Assembly: GCA_914767715.1 (NCBI GenBank)
Contig: OU612075.1
Span: 9,550,001 to 9,610,000, forward strand
Reading direction: 5' to 3'
Length of the DNA stretch: 60,000 nucleotides
Source: Membranipora membranacea
Lineage: Eukaryota; Bryozoa; Gymnolaemata; Cheilostomatida; Membraniporidae
In this document: positions 41,001-53,512 of the stretch, piece after piece
How positions within the stretch are numbered: position 1 is the stretch's first letter
Layout: each line of letters begins with the position of its first letter
Program-made: the position numbers and the translations under genes
Notes under the pieces: generated by a model
What the model saw: the letters and a program-made list of their open reading frames with translations, nothing else
What the model was told of the DNA's origin: nothing
Database searches by the model: none

Positions 41001-42782
41001 GCCCGTCATACAGTGTTCTTAGTGAGTGAGAACTGGTGAGAACTGAGTTGCCACAAAGAAATACCTTTAGAACACAGTTCCCACTGGATTTTGTTCGAAA
41101 ACATAGTGAAGTTGTCACTTTTGACCTGACCAGATATCAATCATACTATTACAGATCCATATTTCTACATAATTTGATCTAGAAATTGCAAAGAAATTGA
41201 TTTTCAACCCAGTTCCCACAAAGAAGAAAATCCACTTAGACCAATACCCTCATAGCTAGAAAGAAAACCTGTCTCATTACATATGGGCATGAGCTCAAAT
41301 GGCCGTATGTGACATAAGCACAAGGAATATGAGCGCATGAGCTTACTGGGATAACCTCAGAGTACTGTTATTATACATATTTATGCTCTTCCTTATATTA
41401 TGACTTTGGTGAAAATTGATGTAGAGAAACTTGCAAAATCTATTACAGTCATTTATCACTATTTTGGCGTCAGGAGATTGAACACAACATAGTACTAGTT
41501 TTAAAGTCTCGAAAAAACTGTTCAAATCCTTATCCCCCTTTTTTACGTCATATTTTTAAAATCTCTGATTTAAGGTATAACGCCTAAAAAAAAGTACAGA
41601 AAGACAGATTGAACAAGGCCAAAGCACATTTGACTTACCATTTATGAAATGGAATGTGTACTCATTGCGCCATTGATGGTAGTAATTGAAAGCTTCTGCA
41701 TTGCTAGTAACAAACTTCAGATGCGCTGCTAGATGCTTCGGTGAGGTAAAGTTCCGCACATCTATATAGCTGTTTGGTGGAGCTATGGATTCATACTCTT
41801 GAGAGGAGAGTCCACCCATTACTATGGGAATAATAAGGTCATCTCCTGTCAGTATTTTCCAGAGTTTTTCTGTGATGTAATTCTTGCACAGAAGGTTTTC
41901 AAAGGAGAGGTAAAAACTAAAGTCAGATAACTGAGGCTCAAGCTTGCCAGTATCATTATTTATTAGATGTTTTAATAATCGATTCTTTCTGCAAAAACTG
42001 TCTTGTTTCGAGTGTACTGAGATATTCATGAACTTGCTGAGTTCAAAGACATATTCTACTCTTGCGCTTCCCACTTTGAAGGGCCCCTCTGTCGCGCAAT
42101 TTGAAACAAACCAGAGAATTGTAGGCTCCAAATAAGCGGGGCCTGATCTGCCAAATCTTTCTCCCGAAAAATTTCTGAACGTCATTTTATCAATCCGCCG
42201 ATACTCTCTAACGTAAGTACGAAATGTGGCATCTACCATATGGTCAATTGAGTAGTTGAAGTAGCCATTCCAGTTTTCCATATGGTCTATGCTCAGGCTG
42301 TTTTGAGGTTCCCCTGTACGAAAAACCCATAGCTGTCCATCACGTTTTAGAGGGGGAGTTTGCAGAAGTCCTCGTTCATGGAAAACGGCTAAGTCACTGT
42401 GATGATCTGGATATAAATTGTTTGTGGTGTTCAAGCTGCAAAAATACTTTCCCAAACAAGATATTTGTCTTGGTATATCAAGGTTTGTAGGATAATAGTT
42501 ATTCCAATGAACCAAGAGAAGAATGCTTCGTTTCTCCCTTTCTTGTGTAGTTGACTCACTCCGCGAAAAATTGCTCATAGTTTGTGTGTCAGGTTTATGT
42601 GGTGTGAATTCTTGCTGTCGGATTATTCCCGAGGTTGTCTGTGTCGTATTCCTGATATGAGTTTGTGTCAAGTTGAAAACTGGCAGTGTCACAGAGTTAT
42701 ACTTTTGTATGCCAGGTAGTGTAAAATGTGACATTATGTAGATCGATAAGATGCAAATACAGCCTAGGAAGCATATCTGCAT
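37802..42782 (-). CDS. FUT-D: GT10 alpha-1,3-fucosyltransferase-like, with duplicated terminal exons
   Basis: Main exon 41639-42782 (381 codons plus one base) has MQICFLGCICILSIYIMSHF as anchor, a short stem, WVFRTGEPQNSLSID, SFYLSFENLLCKNYITEKLW and VMGGLSSQEY. Two C-terminal exons lie downstream: a proximal one at 40735 with an early stop and a distal one at 37802-38034 that is intact. Joining to the distal exon gives about 458 residues; joining to the proximal exon gives a protein ending just after CRYC. A local duplication of exon plus flank caused this. Which exon is used cannot be told from sequence. Function is inferred as for FUT-A. Confidence 0.78.
38065..38900. repeat. Duplicated intron block, copy 1 (copy 2 at about 40.77-41.58 kb)
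   Basis: Both copies read CAACTGGTTTTA.AAG.TCCAGATCTT, then the hAT MITE, then CTCATAGCTAGAAAGAAAACC and end at AAGGTATAACGCCTAAAAAA. Together with the adjacent terminal exon this defines the tandem duplication in FUT-D. Confidence 0.85.
38295..38530. mobile_element. hAT MITE (CAGTGTTCTGAG family), copy 1
   Basis: CAGTGTTCTGAG...TTAGACCACTG flanked by perfect 8-bp CCCTCATA at 38287-38294 and 38531-38538. Internal sequence includes GTGGGAACTGG and ACACAGTTCCCACTGG. Confidence 0.85.
38900..40580. other. FUT-D intronic spacer between the two terminal exons
   Basis: No recognisable gene. Short ORFs near 38.95-39.36 and 39.84-40.1 kb have no matching splice structure or family features. Confidence 0.45.
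40592..40735 (-). pseudogene. FUT-D proximal C-terminal exon with premature stop
   Basis: Same exon as the distal copy (EPHMDALCRYC), but Trp in the WAWEKP stretch is TGA (40689-40691). Later the tail runs into an expanded TAATTATTATT tract. The acceptor CTATCTAG is intact, so it could still be spliced and give a truncated enzyme. Confidence 0.75.
41011..41246. mobile_element. hAT MITE (CAGTGTTCTGAG family), copy 2
   Basis: Same element as at 38295, carried along by the tandem duplication: left flank CCGTCATA, right flank CCCTCATA. Confidence 0.8.
41639..42782 (-). CDS. FUT-D main exon
   Basis: 1144 bp from ATG (42780-42782) after CTTTGCAG to ATAAATG|GTAAGTC. A one-unit stem (NTTQTTSGIIRQQ...). 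Part of it, from RRIDKMTF to FELSKF, is identical in protein to the FUT-B pseudogene. Confidence 0.87.
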
Positions 42783-45540
42783 CTGCAAAGATGAAAGTAA
42801 AAAAGTAGTGTAGGTAAACAGACCCTCACAGACAAAAGCATTATGGGCAGGCAGTAAGTAACGTTTTACTTATACAAGATTTAGAAGTGGCAAGGTTCAA
42901 AGCTCTTCTGGGTAAAAATTATTGACATTATAGCATGTCCTCTTGTTCACATACACGATTAGCATAAGTGGTTTGCAGCTGAATGTCTGATGAAGTACAG
43001 ATCCATCTTATCATCAGCATCATATCCATATTTGCCTAAGAGATGTCGCACAACGAAGCAGCAAAACAGCTTTTTTCAATTTTTCATGTCATTTTATAAC
43101 AACAGATTTGTGTATGTAGAGTGATATTTTTAGTCTCATCAAAACTCTTCTTTTTTTTGCAAACATTCAATTTTTATCATCGCCATGATAACAGAATGTA
43201 GAATAAACGATTACGAATTACGATTACGAATCTACACAACGCCACCATTGTTAACCTATATGCTGACAGTAGCCTCAGCTGATCCTTTGGGGTTTGATCA
43301 GCGGTTGCAACCTCAGAGTGCAGAGCGGTTTGCATGATGTCACATTACTAACATAAAAGCCTCAGCTGATCCTCAAAGGATTAATGTGTTCCTTACTTAC
43401 TTTCTCATTAATCCTAACTGCCTAGCCTAGTAGGTTTGGCATACAGGATAAATCAATCAGCTGTGGGTCGGCATGGACTCGATGAGTACAGAGTGTTCTA
43501 ATTAGGCATTAAGATACTGAGGCCAAAAGAGTAAGTATGTCATTCATCTCATGTCAAATTCATAAAAAAATGAAAAACGTTCCTGAGTGAAGCAAAATAT
43601 TATTATCGTTAATTCGTTATACACTTTTTATTTGACAGGAAGTATCACTCTGGTCGGATGCTTTACATAACATGCCGAAGAAATAAATGGGTTGCGTTGC
43701 ACACATCCACTGGCGCAAATTTTCTTGTCACAGGGCCGTAGTTTAGAAAAAACTTGTAGGGGATGCAAAAGTCCGAGGAGAGTCCAAAGTGCCACCAGGA
43801 GGGGTGCTGTAAACTGCTTCCCAAGCATATTAAGGCAGATAATTAGCAAACGAAACTCCCAGAGGAAATGATTCAGTCAATTATAGTGTTTTAGGCCACT
43901 GTATCTTGCTTTCTAGAGGAGGAAGTGCCTCCCTGCCTCCCCTAGAACAACGGGCATGTGGCACTGGCAGGTTGACAATGACAAAATGATTTCAAATAAA
44001 GGTACAATGACTTACCCTTTGTAACATGATCTACAGAGCTCTCAATCTAGACAGGAAATAAAAACCTTGTCAAACCTGGCGCTCACTTAGCTACCAGCAG
44101 TTCTGCGCTAGTGCATTTCCTACTTATTGTGCTATTAATTGGTTACCTGTCATGATCTTATTGGAAAAATGATATAAGCACATTAATTAGACCACAATGT
44201 CACCACAACCCTCAGCCTCAACACTGAGTTTCGCCCATCCAAAGCCAACCGTTCCCAGAATAGTTATTAATTGAAATAGATAGAAGAATTCCTGTGGCAC
44301 CAATAGCCTATCAGTGAATTGCATGCAAGCTTACCGCTTACGCCTTTTTGATTTATAGGTGAACTCAAAATTCACAGCCTACAATTTAAAGGCAACTACA
44401 GCAGTATACAATGTCTATTGTATATTGCTGCTGGAGCTGCCTTCATACATATTATGCTAGACCCATGTTCAATTGTGTATGCAATTTGTTTACAACTTCA
44501 ATCATCTATATTAACCTGACCAATAAATATGAGCGATATTATTTTTGCCACCTTCTGAGGTTTGAAAAAAATCAGTTACCTGAGTTTTGAATAAATGCAT
44601 TCTTCACTTCTTGCATGATTTTCACTATTTATTTATTGAGGTTTTCTAAAAGTTCATAATTAAAGTAAATTAAAAGAGTTTTTTTGACCTCACTTAATTC
44701 TGGTTGATAGCTGCATTGTCTCTTTGCGATAGCGTTAGTCAGCACCTACCCTGTGAATCATTCTCGGTTGGAAACTGTATTGTGTTTGTGCAATCTTTTG
44801 ATGGTTTGCGCATATGTAAGCTGCATAATTTACACTGCAGATCTCTCCATCAGATTTTTCTTTAATATAAGCTGTCATTGGGGGCAACCAAACATCTTGT
44901 GACGATGTTTCACAATGCAGATTTTTTAATGCTGCCAATAATAATTTGAAAAAGAGAAAAATATGATGGAAAAATCTAACAGAAACCTAAAACGGACTAA
45001 TCTTCAGTGTAAATGGAGCGATTTTAGTAATTTCAGATACTTCCCCACTATAGCTCAAAGATAGCTTAATTGAAGCAGTCAACAACCACCACCACTTTTT
45101 AAACCCTTGATATCTATTTATTTTCAGGATTATCATGATCAGAATGATTTGTACCTAAAGTGTAAAGTGTAAAGTATTCATATTAGGAACTAACATTTAG
45201 AGTACATGTCACTTGTAGCCAGGAAAAGAAAGATTAAAACATGTTTGAATGTGTCAACTTATTGCGGATTAGTGAGGATGTGGCGAAAGGCAATTTGAAT
45301 AATTCTGACAACTACTTGTTAGTCTCAATTTCGAATAGTGAAAACTATTAGAATCGGATTTGTCTGGCATTATGTTGTGAGGACATAACTCCCAATAATC
45401 AGACCAGGTAACTATAGTTTATCTTTAAAGACAGGAAATGTTTCACCTGTTCAAATTTATTTATTCATTTATAGAGGTTTTCTTTAAAGTGTACAGATAA
45501 CAAAAGGAATTCTATTATAGGTAACTTGGTTTGTAATTTG

Positions 45541-45824
45541 ATGGTGGGAACTGGGAGCGAGGAAATATAGAGGGAGAGCGCTTAAAACGCAGCTCCCACT
45601 GCATTCTGTCCAAATAACTGCTTGGAAATGTCTGTTTTTGGCCGTATATCAATCATATTATTATCAATGATCATACAAATCAATATTTCTGTATCAATGC
45701 TTTTCTCAACATGCATAGATTTTCATAACACGACATAGATAATGGTAAAAGATTCTCTGCCAGTTGTGCCGCTGTTGACTTAGAGAGTAGAGTACCCACA
45801 AAGAAATAAGCCCGTTAAGACCAC
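45541..45824. mobile_element. hAT MITE (CAGTGTTCTGAG family), diverged copy
   Basis: GGTGGGAACTGGGAGCGAGG at the left and CGTTAAGACCACTG at the right match the family; the extreme left end is lost. Confidence 0.55.
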
Positions 45825-47305
45825 TGGGAATAAGTGACAGGGGTGACACCTGCTATCTGTATGCTACGTACTTCCTTATATCGTATTTAGTATTGTATCA
45901 ATCAAGCGATAACACAGGTGTACTACATCAAACGCTTCCCTTAGCACTCATCAATGAGGGTGGTATACCCTCCCTCTGTCCCTCCCTGCATTCATCAGGT
46001 CATGCGCAGAAAGGGTCTAGCAAATCAGTGATATGATCGGCAGAAATGATACTGACCTATGGCTATTATAATTATTCACACGCTGTGTTTATCTTCATGA
46101 ATATGCAGTTTCTCATATCACCAACAGCTTGGAACTGGTGAAATTATTACACTCGATGAATGATGAACGATGAAAGGTTGGCAAGTGCAGTGGAGTTGAT
46201 TCTGAAGTGGTTTTCTTGTTTGATAAGAAATGATACATCGTGTAGAAAAAAAAGATTTGGTAATGTTGTTGGTCATGTGTACAGGGACATGGTAATTTTA
46301 TTGCCAAGGACATATTGTGACATAAATAAATAAGAAAAGAAATTCAAAGTCCCCAAAAAGGCTGGTAGTGGTCCGGCTTAGATTCTCTAGAGGATTCACC
46401 TCAAAGACCACTTTGCCGTAGATGTAGGAACTCCATTTTTAGTTTTGAAAATCTGCTAAACTTGAAAAATAACCAGATAATCTTAATATTAATAACCTAA
46501 ATCCAACCCATTGAATCATGACACACAAATGTGAAATGTTCACAAAGTATTTATATAATAAGCTTGGCAAAATGGTAAGCACACCTCAAGGGACGGATAT
46601 TAAAGCAATGTAGCTGTTTGTCAGCTTTACATGCAGTATAAATAGGCCTTAGAGACCTTGGAGACCTTGGAGACATTTACATGTTGGCTCTCTGTAAAAT
46701 AACATCAAAAATCTACTAGATGACAGACTTCCTGCTGAGATGGAGCATCACGTTTTTGTTTTTGGGATATCTGACTATTGGCTGTAACAAAATCAGAACC
46801 CGATCGACAAATCTCTTTAATTTATTAGATGTAGCTCTGTTGGTGATGGTCAAAATCGTCTGTAGTCTATAGAACTGTTAACTGCACACTATTTGATGAC
46901 AACAACAATGCAACAAACCTTATAATATCAAATTTGTAATAATAATCATGAAAAAATATTGATTCAAAAACATTTATATTCAAAATACACTGAATGAATG
47001 GCCTTTTCATGGCCAAGCACATTAATATAAATTTGTTTGCATTATTTTGTAATTTCAGTTGAAATTGATTTTGTATTATAATAATCATCAATTATGATAT
47101 AAATGTTCCGAGATATGAGGATGGGGAGTTGACGTTTGCTGCCTTCAAATGGTAATGACAAGTATTCCTCTACACCAAACAATGTGTCAAGTGTCTATGT
47201 GTATTTGATGCAAATAACTTCCTGATGCACATTTAGGTGACATTTTTGATTCATGGAATGATCTCCTTGTCTCAACAAGTGGTATATTTCATAGTTTTGG
47301 TCTTC

Positions 47306-48170
47306 TTCAAGGAAATGTCATTTCCCACCACAGTTGGAGAGAGATACATCAATTTTGTAGACACAAGGCAGGTGTCACTCCAAGTTTGGCAGCTTTGGAA
47401 TGCATATTATTGTGACAAGAACGTCTACCATGGTTACGGACTAATAATCAATAATGACAACATCATTGTGAGGCTAACAACTACATAAGATCAAAACAAG
47501 TCGGCTTCCTTATTACTGGGGCTCTCTGCTCTGAAGATTGAAGATTGGATGTTTGAAGATTTGGTCTGTTTGAATGAAACCAGAAATTAAGATTTCCCCA
47601 TTTTGGGGTAACATGGAAGAGAAAAAAGAAAAAATCACCTACATAAACTACTAAACTTTTGCCAAATGCTGGCTCTGTTCTTCAGATTAAGGTTCAGTTT
47701 TATATCCATTGTCTAGTCAATCGGTTGTTTTGAAGAGTTTATTCTGAAGATGAAAGTTTTGAAATTGAAGATTGCTCTATTTTCTCCGAGAGAATTGAAG
47801 AAAGTTTTGTGTGCAGGGAGCTTCATTACTCATCACGGTGATGTGATCACCATAACTATCCCCACCACCACTCAACCATGCAGTATTGGAATTCTTCAAG
47901 AAAATGTCATTTCCCGTCACAGTTAGATATACATAAGTTTTGGAGACACAACGCCAAGTGTCACTCCGAAGTTTGACAGCTTTGGAATACATATTATTGT
48001 GACAAGAACGTTTACCATGGTTACGGACTAATAATCAATAATGACAACATCATTGTGAGGTTAACAACTACATAAATGAATGACTACCATTATAGTTATG
48101 CTATGGACTAATAATTGATCATGCCAACATCATTGTGAGGCTAACAACTTCATTAGATAAAAATAAAAGA
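47306..48170. repeat. Three-copy tandem duplication near FUT-E 3' end
   Basis: The segment GTCATTTCCC...ACATCATTGTGAGG.TAACAACT occurs at 47318-47488, 47906-48076 and, shortened, 48100-48156. Open frames inside it differ between copies, so I do not call a gene. Confidence 0.75.
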
Positions 48171-48327
48171 GACTGTGAATCTGAATCCAGCCAAATAGAT
48201 CACACTTGATCTTGCATCAGACTGACCAACGAACTAAGCTATGATCTGACCACCTGAGTTGTCTGTTTGGTGGGGTCCCTAATCTTATCAGTTCTAGTTA
48301 CTCAACATGCTGATGTGGTCACCACCA

Positions 48328-48548
48328 CTACGGTATCCACCACCTCAACCATGACAAGAAACCTGTTTTTCTCTCGCTGAACTCTCTGGCAGTACAGTCA
48401 AGGTTATGATAAGGGCAGTGCTGCTGAGGCTCAGATAAATCTATACACTGATTCTTGTTGAAGTGATCTCCCATATTAGAGAATATACTAGATGGTTTCT
48501 CCCAGGCCCACATGCAGTACCGGCAGAATGAGTCCATTGGTGGATCAT
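48328..48548 (-). CDS. FUT-E C-terminal exon
   Basis: Acceptor TTTTCTAG; stop TAG at 48328-48330. It encodes DPPMDSFCRYCMWAWEKPSS and the conserved Cys tail, then a Trp-rich end. Confidence 0.82.
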
Positions 48549-50284
48549 CTAGAAAAAAAAATCGTGTCTTGTCATTCTGAGCCATTTCCCCAGAGCGTGA
48601 AGATAACCGCAATGATTTCACAATGTAAAGATATCATGGGATCATCCAGCTAGATATAAAAAAAATTTCTGTCCTAACATTTTGAGCGATTCTTGATGAT
48701 ATGAGGTTTTTATAGCAACGCTACGATCAACCACAACTTATTATGAAAAGGATTAATCTCTATAATCTCTATACTCTTCATGAAGAGACTTTTGTGACGT
48801 TTGTTTGAGAAAGAACTGCAAAATCTCTTATCACAACCAGGAATGATCCAGCTCTCCAATGGTTGAGAAGCTACACAGTTTTCAAGGAACCAGAATGTAT
48901 TTAAAGCCTACCCAAAGACCAATACATGCTATAGTCAGGCAGTTACTTATGATGAAGTTATTCCCCGCATAATGATGTCACTATAAACAGGAAGTGTTTG
49001 CTTCTTGTATTACATATCCTGTTCATGGTGACATCATAATGCAGAGAATGAGAGTTACCTGCCTTTAACTGCCCGACTATATAATTGTCTTTGAGTAGCC
49101 TGTAAATCTTGAAAAAGTGTGCTACAGCTGACAGGAAACTGAGTGCAACAACTTTGAAACGTACAGGAAATATTGATTCGTTCACTATTTTACTAACCAT
49201 TTTCGAAATCAAAAGTATAATTGTTCCGCCATTGATGGTAGTAATTGAAAGCTTCCGCATTGCTAGTAACAAACTTCAGGTGCTCTGCTAGATGTTTCGG
49301 TGAAGTAAAATTCCGGACATCTATATAGCTGTTTGGTGGGGCTATGGATTCATACTCTTGGGAGGAGAGTCCACCCATTACTATAGGGATGATAAGGTCC
49401 TTTCCTGTTAGTATTTTCCAGAGTTTTTCTGTGATGTAATTCTTGCACAGAAGGTTTTCAAAGGAGAGGTAAAAACTAAAGTCAGAGAATTGAGGCTCTA
49501 AAACGTCATCCTTTATCAGATGTTTCAAGAATTGATTCTGTCTGCATTGGCTGTCCTTTTTTGAATGTACCGAAGTATTCATGAACTTACTAAGTTCAAA
49601 AGCATATTCTGCTCTTGCGCTTCCTACTTTGAAGGGTCCATCTGTTGCGCAATTTGAAACAAACCAGAGCGCTGTAGGCTCCAGGGAAGTGGAGCCCAAT
49701 GCCTCCATCTTCTCTGTGAGAAAATCTCTATAAGTCACCTTGTCAATCTTTTGGTACTTTGCAACATAAGTACGAACTGTGGTGTTTTCAACGTGGTCGA
49801 TTGAGTAGTTGAAGTAGCCATTCCAGTTTTCCATATTGTCTATGCTCAGGCTTTTTTGTGGTTCCCCTGTGCGGAAAACCCATAGTTGTCCTTCTCGTTT
49901 TAGAGGAGGAGTTTTCCGAAGTCCTCGTTCATGGAAAACGGCTATGTCGCTGTGGTGATCTGGATATAATTGATGCGTGGTCTTCAAACTGCAAAAATAC
50001 TTATCCATACAGGATATTTGTTTTGGCATAGTAAGGGGATCGGCAACATAGTTATCCCAATAGGCCAAGAGAATGATGCTTCTCTTCCCGCTTTGTTGTG
50101 GGGAGTCGGTGCTAATGTCAAAGGTCGCATCTGCCCCGTTCATCATGATGGTACGCATCAATTTCGAACCTGAAAATGTCACAGAGTTCCGCCACTCTGT
50201 ACTTGGTGTCGTAAATTGTGAAATTATGAAGAGTGATGCGACACAAAAGCAGGTTAGCAGCAGGACAGTCCCTTTCACTCTCAT
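48328..50284 (-). CDS. FUT-E: GT10 alpha-1,3-fucosyltransferase-like, two coding exons
   Basis: Exons 49198-50284 and 48328-48548 join in phase 1 for about 435 residues. ATG directly follows the acceptor TTTGTAG. Anchor about residues 7-26 (LLLTCFCVASLFIISQF), the shortest stem of the family with no repeat unit, WVFRTGEPQKSLSID, SFYLSFENLLCKNYITEKLW, VMGGLSSQEY. The most diverged member (for example VAKYQKIDKVTYRDF), with a donor GTTAGT rather than GTAAGT. The C-terminal tail after LDC is also unique and ends LSWLRWWIP. The upstream leader may be as far as 56.7 kb. Function is inferred from the family. Confidence 0.84.
48900..49106. mobile_element. Palindromic MITE (AAAGACTACCCAAAGACC family), FUT-E intron
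   Basis: TTTAAAGCCTACCCAAAGACC at the left mirrors GTCTTTGAGTAGCCTGTAAA at the right; the internal AACAGGAAGTG...ATCCTGTT hairpin is shared with the 11.4-kb copy. Confidence 0.7.
49198..50284 (-). CDS. FUT-E main exon
   Basis: 1087 bp from ATG to GAAAATG|GTTAGTAA. The whole catalytic region is open; several silent and replacement differences show it is not a recent copy of the others, although the last third is very close to FUT-D. Confidence 0.86.
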
Positions 50285-51780
50285 CTACAAAAAAAAAAGA
50301 AGAAACATGTAGTATATTATGTAAACTATCAAATGAGACGAAACTTTAAATATCCTTCTGAGCGTCGTACACATAGAATACCAATCAAGCACCATCATCA
50401 AGTGTTTCTCTCTACTCAATTTTGTCGGTTTCTATTCAATGTTACAAATGAAGTTGTCACAGCAGACAACTGATTTAGTTTGGAGAAAATTTAAATATTT
50501 GGTTGCGTCTCTGAAGTCCTGCCCTTTCCAGCCTAGTTAACGTTGCATTGGTTTTGTATGAAAAGTACTTGGAAACTTTTCATGTAGTTGAGTATGCAGT
50601 ATAAGAGTTTGTGCGCTGTAGACACCCATAAAAAAGGATGAATAGCAGTGATATAGGTTCAGGGCCATAGTTGGAGTGTGAGATGTGGGACAAAGCCACA
50701 GCCTCCAAAGCATTTTAATGAAATAAAGAGCATATGTAAGTCCTGAATGTGCTGATTTCAATATGGATCCTTCCCATATCAGCTGCCATACATCACTGAG
50801 TTTATAGCTTATCTATCACATAACACCATGTTCAATAGTTTCAATGATAAGGGACACCCACTCAACATGCTTATAATAAGGAAGGGCGACAGACTTGGGT
50901 GTCACTTGCCACCCAGATGCCGCGCTGTAGAACAGAGAAGCTACAAAATACTTCTTTTTACAAATACTCTAATGTTTAACATGATTTTTAGTAACCATTC
51001 TTATCATTTTATATTTTACTCCGGCGTATTTTACTGACTAACTCTTTTTCTCTAGTGGAATTCACTCAGGTACGTCGCACTGTTGATTTTATGAGGAATA
51101 AAAATACAAACGTACAACATACATATGGTGTGTTTAGCATTCTAGGAGAGGCAGTGCATCCTCTTAAAAGAGGCCTGCAGTTATTGTTATTCTATGACCT
51201 TGGAAAAACTTCCATGGTGAGATGACTCACCACACTTTGGGATTAGAGGTATATTATTGCAATAGTCAATTTATCTTGACAACTGTAACCAGGCACTCTT
51301 TAAAATGTAAAAAAGATCTTTCAAAATGAACTGATGAGAGCTTGTAAATTTCCATGTCCATGTTTGAACATAAACCATTCATAAAAGGCAGAAGATATAA
51401 TCTGTTAGTAAAAAAACTTGTAACTCTGTGCCCATGACTGTCTAGCAAAGATCACAGTCCAAAATTTTTCCGCCTATCCCACAAAAGTAATTGTTTGCTC
51501 ATCAATGTCAAACCGGCAAAGACTGTCTACATTTACTTCCCTGGCCATCCATAAAAATATTCCATCCATCCCATTCAGTGCAGAACGCGCCTGTCCAGCT
51601 GCACCCTTAACATAGAAGGTCGAGCATCTCCCTGAGATAGCTTCAATCTAGGTATGTATGACGGGTAAATAATGGTATAGGGAGAAATTCTAATGTGGTT
51701 CGGTTGAAATTAAATATTGCTCTAATGCTGCAGTAAAAATACCCACTCCCCTCCTCTGTGTCTTTGAGGTTAATGTTGGT
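50285..51780. other. FUT-E upstream region, no gene seen
   Basis: AT-rich, with only short ORFs lacking family features. If the leader at 56.69 kb belongs to FUT-E, this is part of its 5' intron. Confidence 0.4.
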
Positions 51781-51783
51781 AAT

Positions 51784-52113
51784 CATTGGTCTAAGCGGAC
51801 TTTTTTCTTTGTGGGAACTCTACTCTCTGGGTCGTCAGCAGCCAAAATGGCCGCAATGCAGCCGCAGGGAATTTTTGTTGTTGCAATTTCTATGTCAAAT
51901 TGTGCAAATCACTGCTGTTGAGCATAACATTTATGTAGAAATATAGATCTGTAATAATATGATTGATAATATGATAGAAATCTGGTCAAAACGAAACATT
52001 TTCACACTGGTTTAGGCTCAGAATTTAGTGGGAGCTGTGTTCTAAGAGTTCCCCTTAAACATTTCTTTGAGGGAACTCCGTTCCCACCAGTTCCCACTCT
52101 CTCAGAACACTGT
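51784..52113. mobile_element. hAT MITE (CAGTGTTCTGAG family), inverted copy
   Basis: CATTGGTCTAAGCGGAC at the left and CTCTCTCAGAACACTG at the right, flanked by TTGGTAAT and TTGGTATT (7 of 8 identical). Longer (330 bp) than the 38.3-kb copy and with extra internal sequence. Confidence 0.8.
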
Positions 52114-52659
52114 TGGTATTGGTATACACAGCATGAAGAACTCTGTTTCATAAATTCAAGGAAGTAACCACACAGTCTAATCCCACCCTATCACAGCTAC
52201 CTTCTACATCTTTATGACTCTATGCGACAAAAAACTATTGACATTCATTACCAGATAACTATGGAATCCTGAAAGATGAGTACACACTCCGAGAGGGATA
52301 ATTTAGAAGAAGAAGAAGAAGCAGACAGAGATCCAATGTTTCAGATTTCCAACCTCAGAAGTTTTGAATCGGTTGAAACCCAGTTAGGTGCAGGATTGGA
52401 GATTTTCAAGGATTCTAATAATTTTCTAAATTTTTCTAAGTTAGATTTAGAAATGGATTTTCTTACTCTAAGTATTTTTTTATTAGATCAAGATTAAGAT
52501 ATTCTAATTCTTAAATACTTCTAAATTCGTCTAAATTAGATAAAGACTAAGATATGCCGATTCTAAGAAAACTTGTAGCCTATAATATTAATATATCTTT
52601 TTTTTCTAATTTTCTAATTCTAAAAAGTTTTCCAGAAATTTGTGAGAAATCTAATTTGG

Positions 52660-52985
52660 ATATCAAGGTGAGAATAACAAGTAAGAAACTTAAAATCTTA
52701 GAAAGCCTATACGTTACTATTGAAAAATCTTTCTTATTTATCAAATCTTTTCTTAATCTAAATATGGAATAAGAATTAGAAATTAGAAATATTTCAAGGT
52801 GAGAATAACAAGTAAGAAACTTAGAATCTTAGGAAGCCTATATGTTACTATTGAAAAATCTTTCTAATTTATCAAATCTTCTTTTCTTAATCTAAATATG
52901 GAATAAGGATTAGAAATTAGAAATATTCCAAGGTGAGAATATCAAGTAAGAAACTTAGAATCTTAGAAAGCCTTCTTTTAAAAAT
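52660..52985. repeat. AT-rich tandem repeat, unit about 133 bp
   Basis: AAGGTGAGAATA.CAAGTAAGAAACTTA.AATCTTAG.AAGCC occurs at about 52668, 52797 and 52930. The preceding 52.4-52.65 kb is simple TTCTAATTTT-type sequence. Confidence 0.85.
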
Positions 52986-53512
52986 TAAATAGGAAATTAA
53001 CACGGGGCAGGTCTCAATATCTCCAATGTTGCACCTGCCTCGTTGTTTTGAATATTGTCTGCCTGGGACTGCCATAAAATTGTGTTTTGTATGGTCTTTT
53101 CTGGCTTATGATCCTGACCATAGCCCATGGATGATGATGCTGAACTGTATCATAATTAGCCCGGCAGTCAATAAACGCAAGGCTGAAATCATAACCCAGG
53201 CCTAATAAAGAAATAGGTAGGAAGCGTAGCCTTATATCGCAAAGATTTTAGGGATTTAGGCAAGGGCATGCCCTTGATTTAGGGGAGGGTGTCACCAATG
53301 ATGTATCAAATCATGTGAGAAGCTTGCAATATAGGTCCTAAATAGACAATAGACATAAAACTCCTAGTATATTACGGAGTTATAACGAAACACAATGGGC
53401 CAACTAACTCTGCACTTATTTCTATAAATAACCTAATATGAGGGCGATTTACAAAAACATTCGGACAATGGTAGGACAATGGTCTGCTTAGCATTTTTAT
53501 TATGAGAACAAG

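Larger units (their letters stand above)
42783..48327. other. FUT-D 5' intron/flank and FUT-E 3' flank, no clear gene
   Basis: Leader-like donors on the minus strand occur at 44016 (TTACAAAGG|GTAAGTCA) and near 44756 (ATTCACAGG|GTAGGTG); either could be the FUT-D leader, but neither has a clean TATA box at the usual distance. A degenerate copy of the CAGTGTTCTGAG hAT MITE lies at about 45.54-45.82 kb, and a tandem duplication at 47.3-48.2 kb. Confidence 0.4.

Noticed and set aside
47237-47488. 83-codon frame on +
   Set aside because: Starts without ATG, and the tandem copies of the same segment do not keep the frame.
52276-52772. Short frames with acidic or Phe/Leu/Ser/Asn-rich content
   Set aside because: Low-complexity TTCTAATTTT and tandem-repeat sequence; composition explains the open frames.
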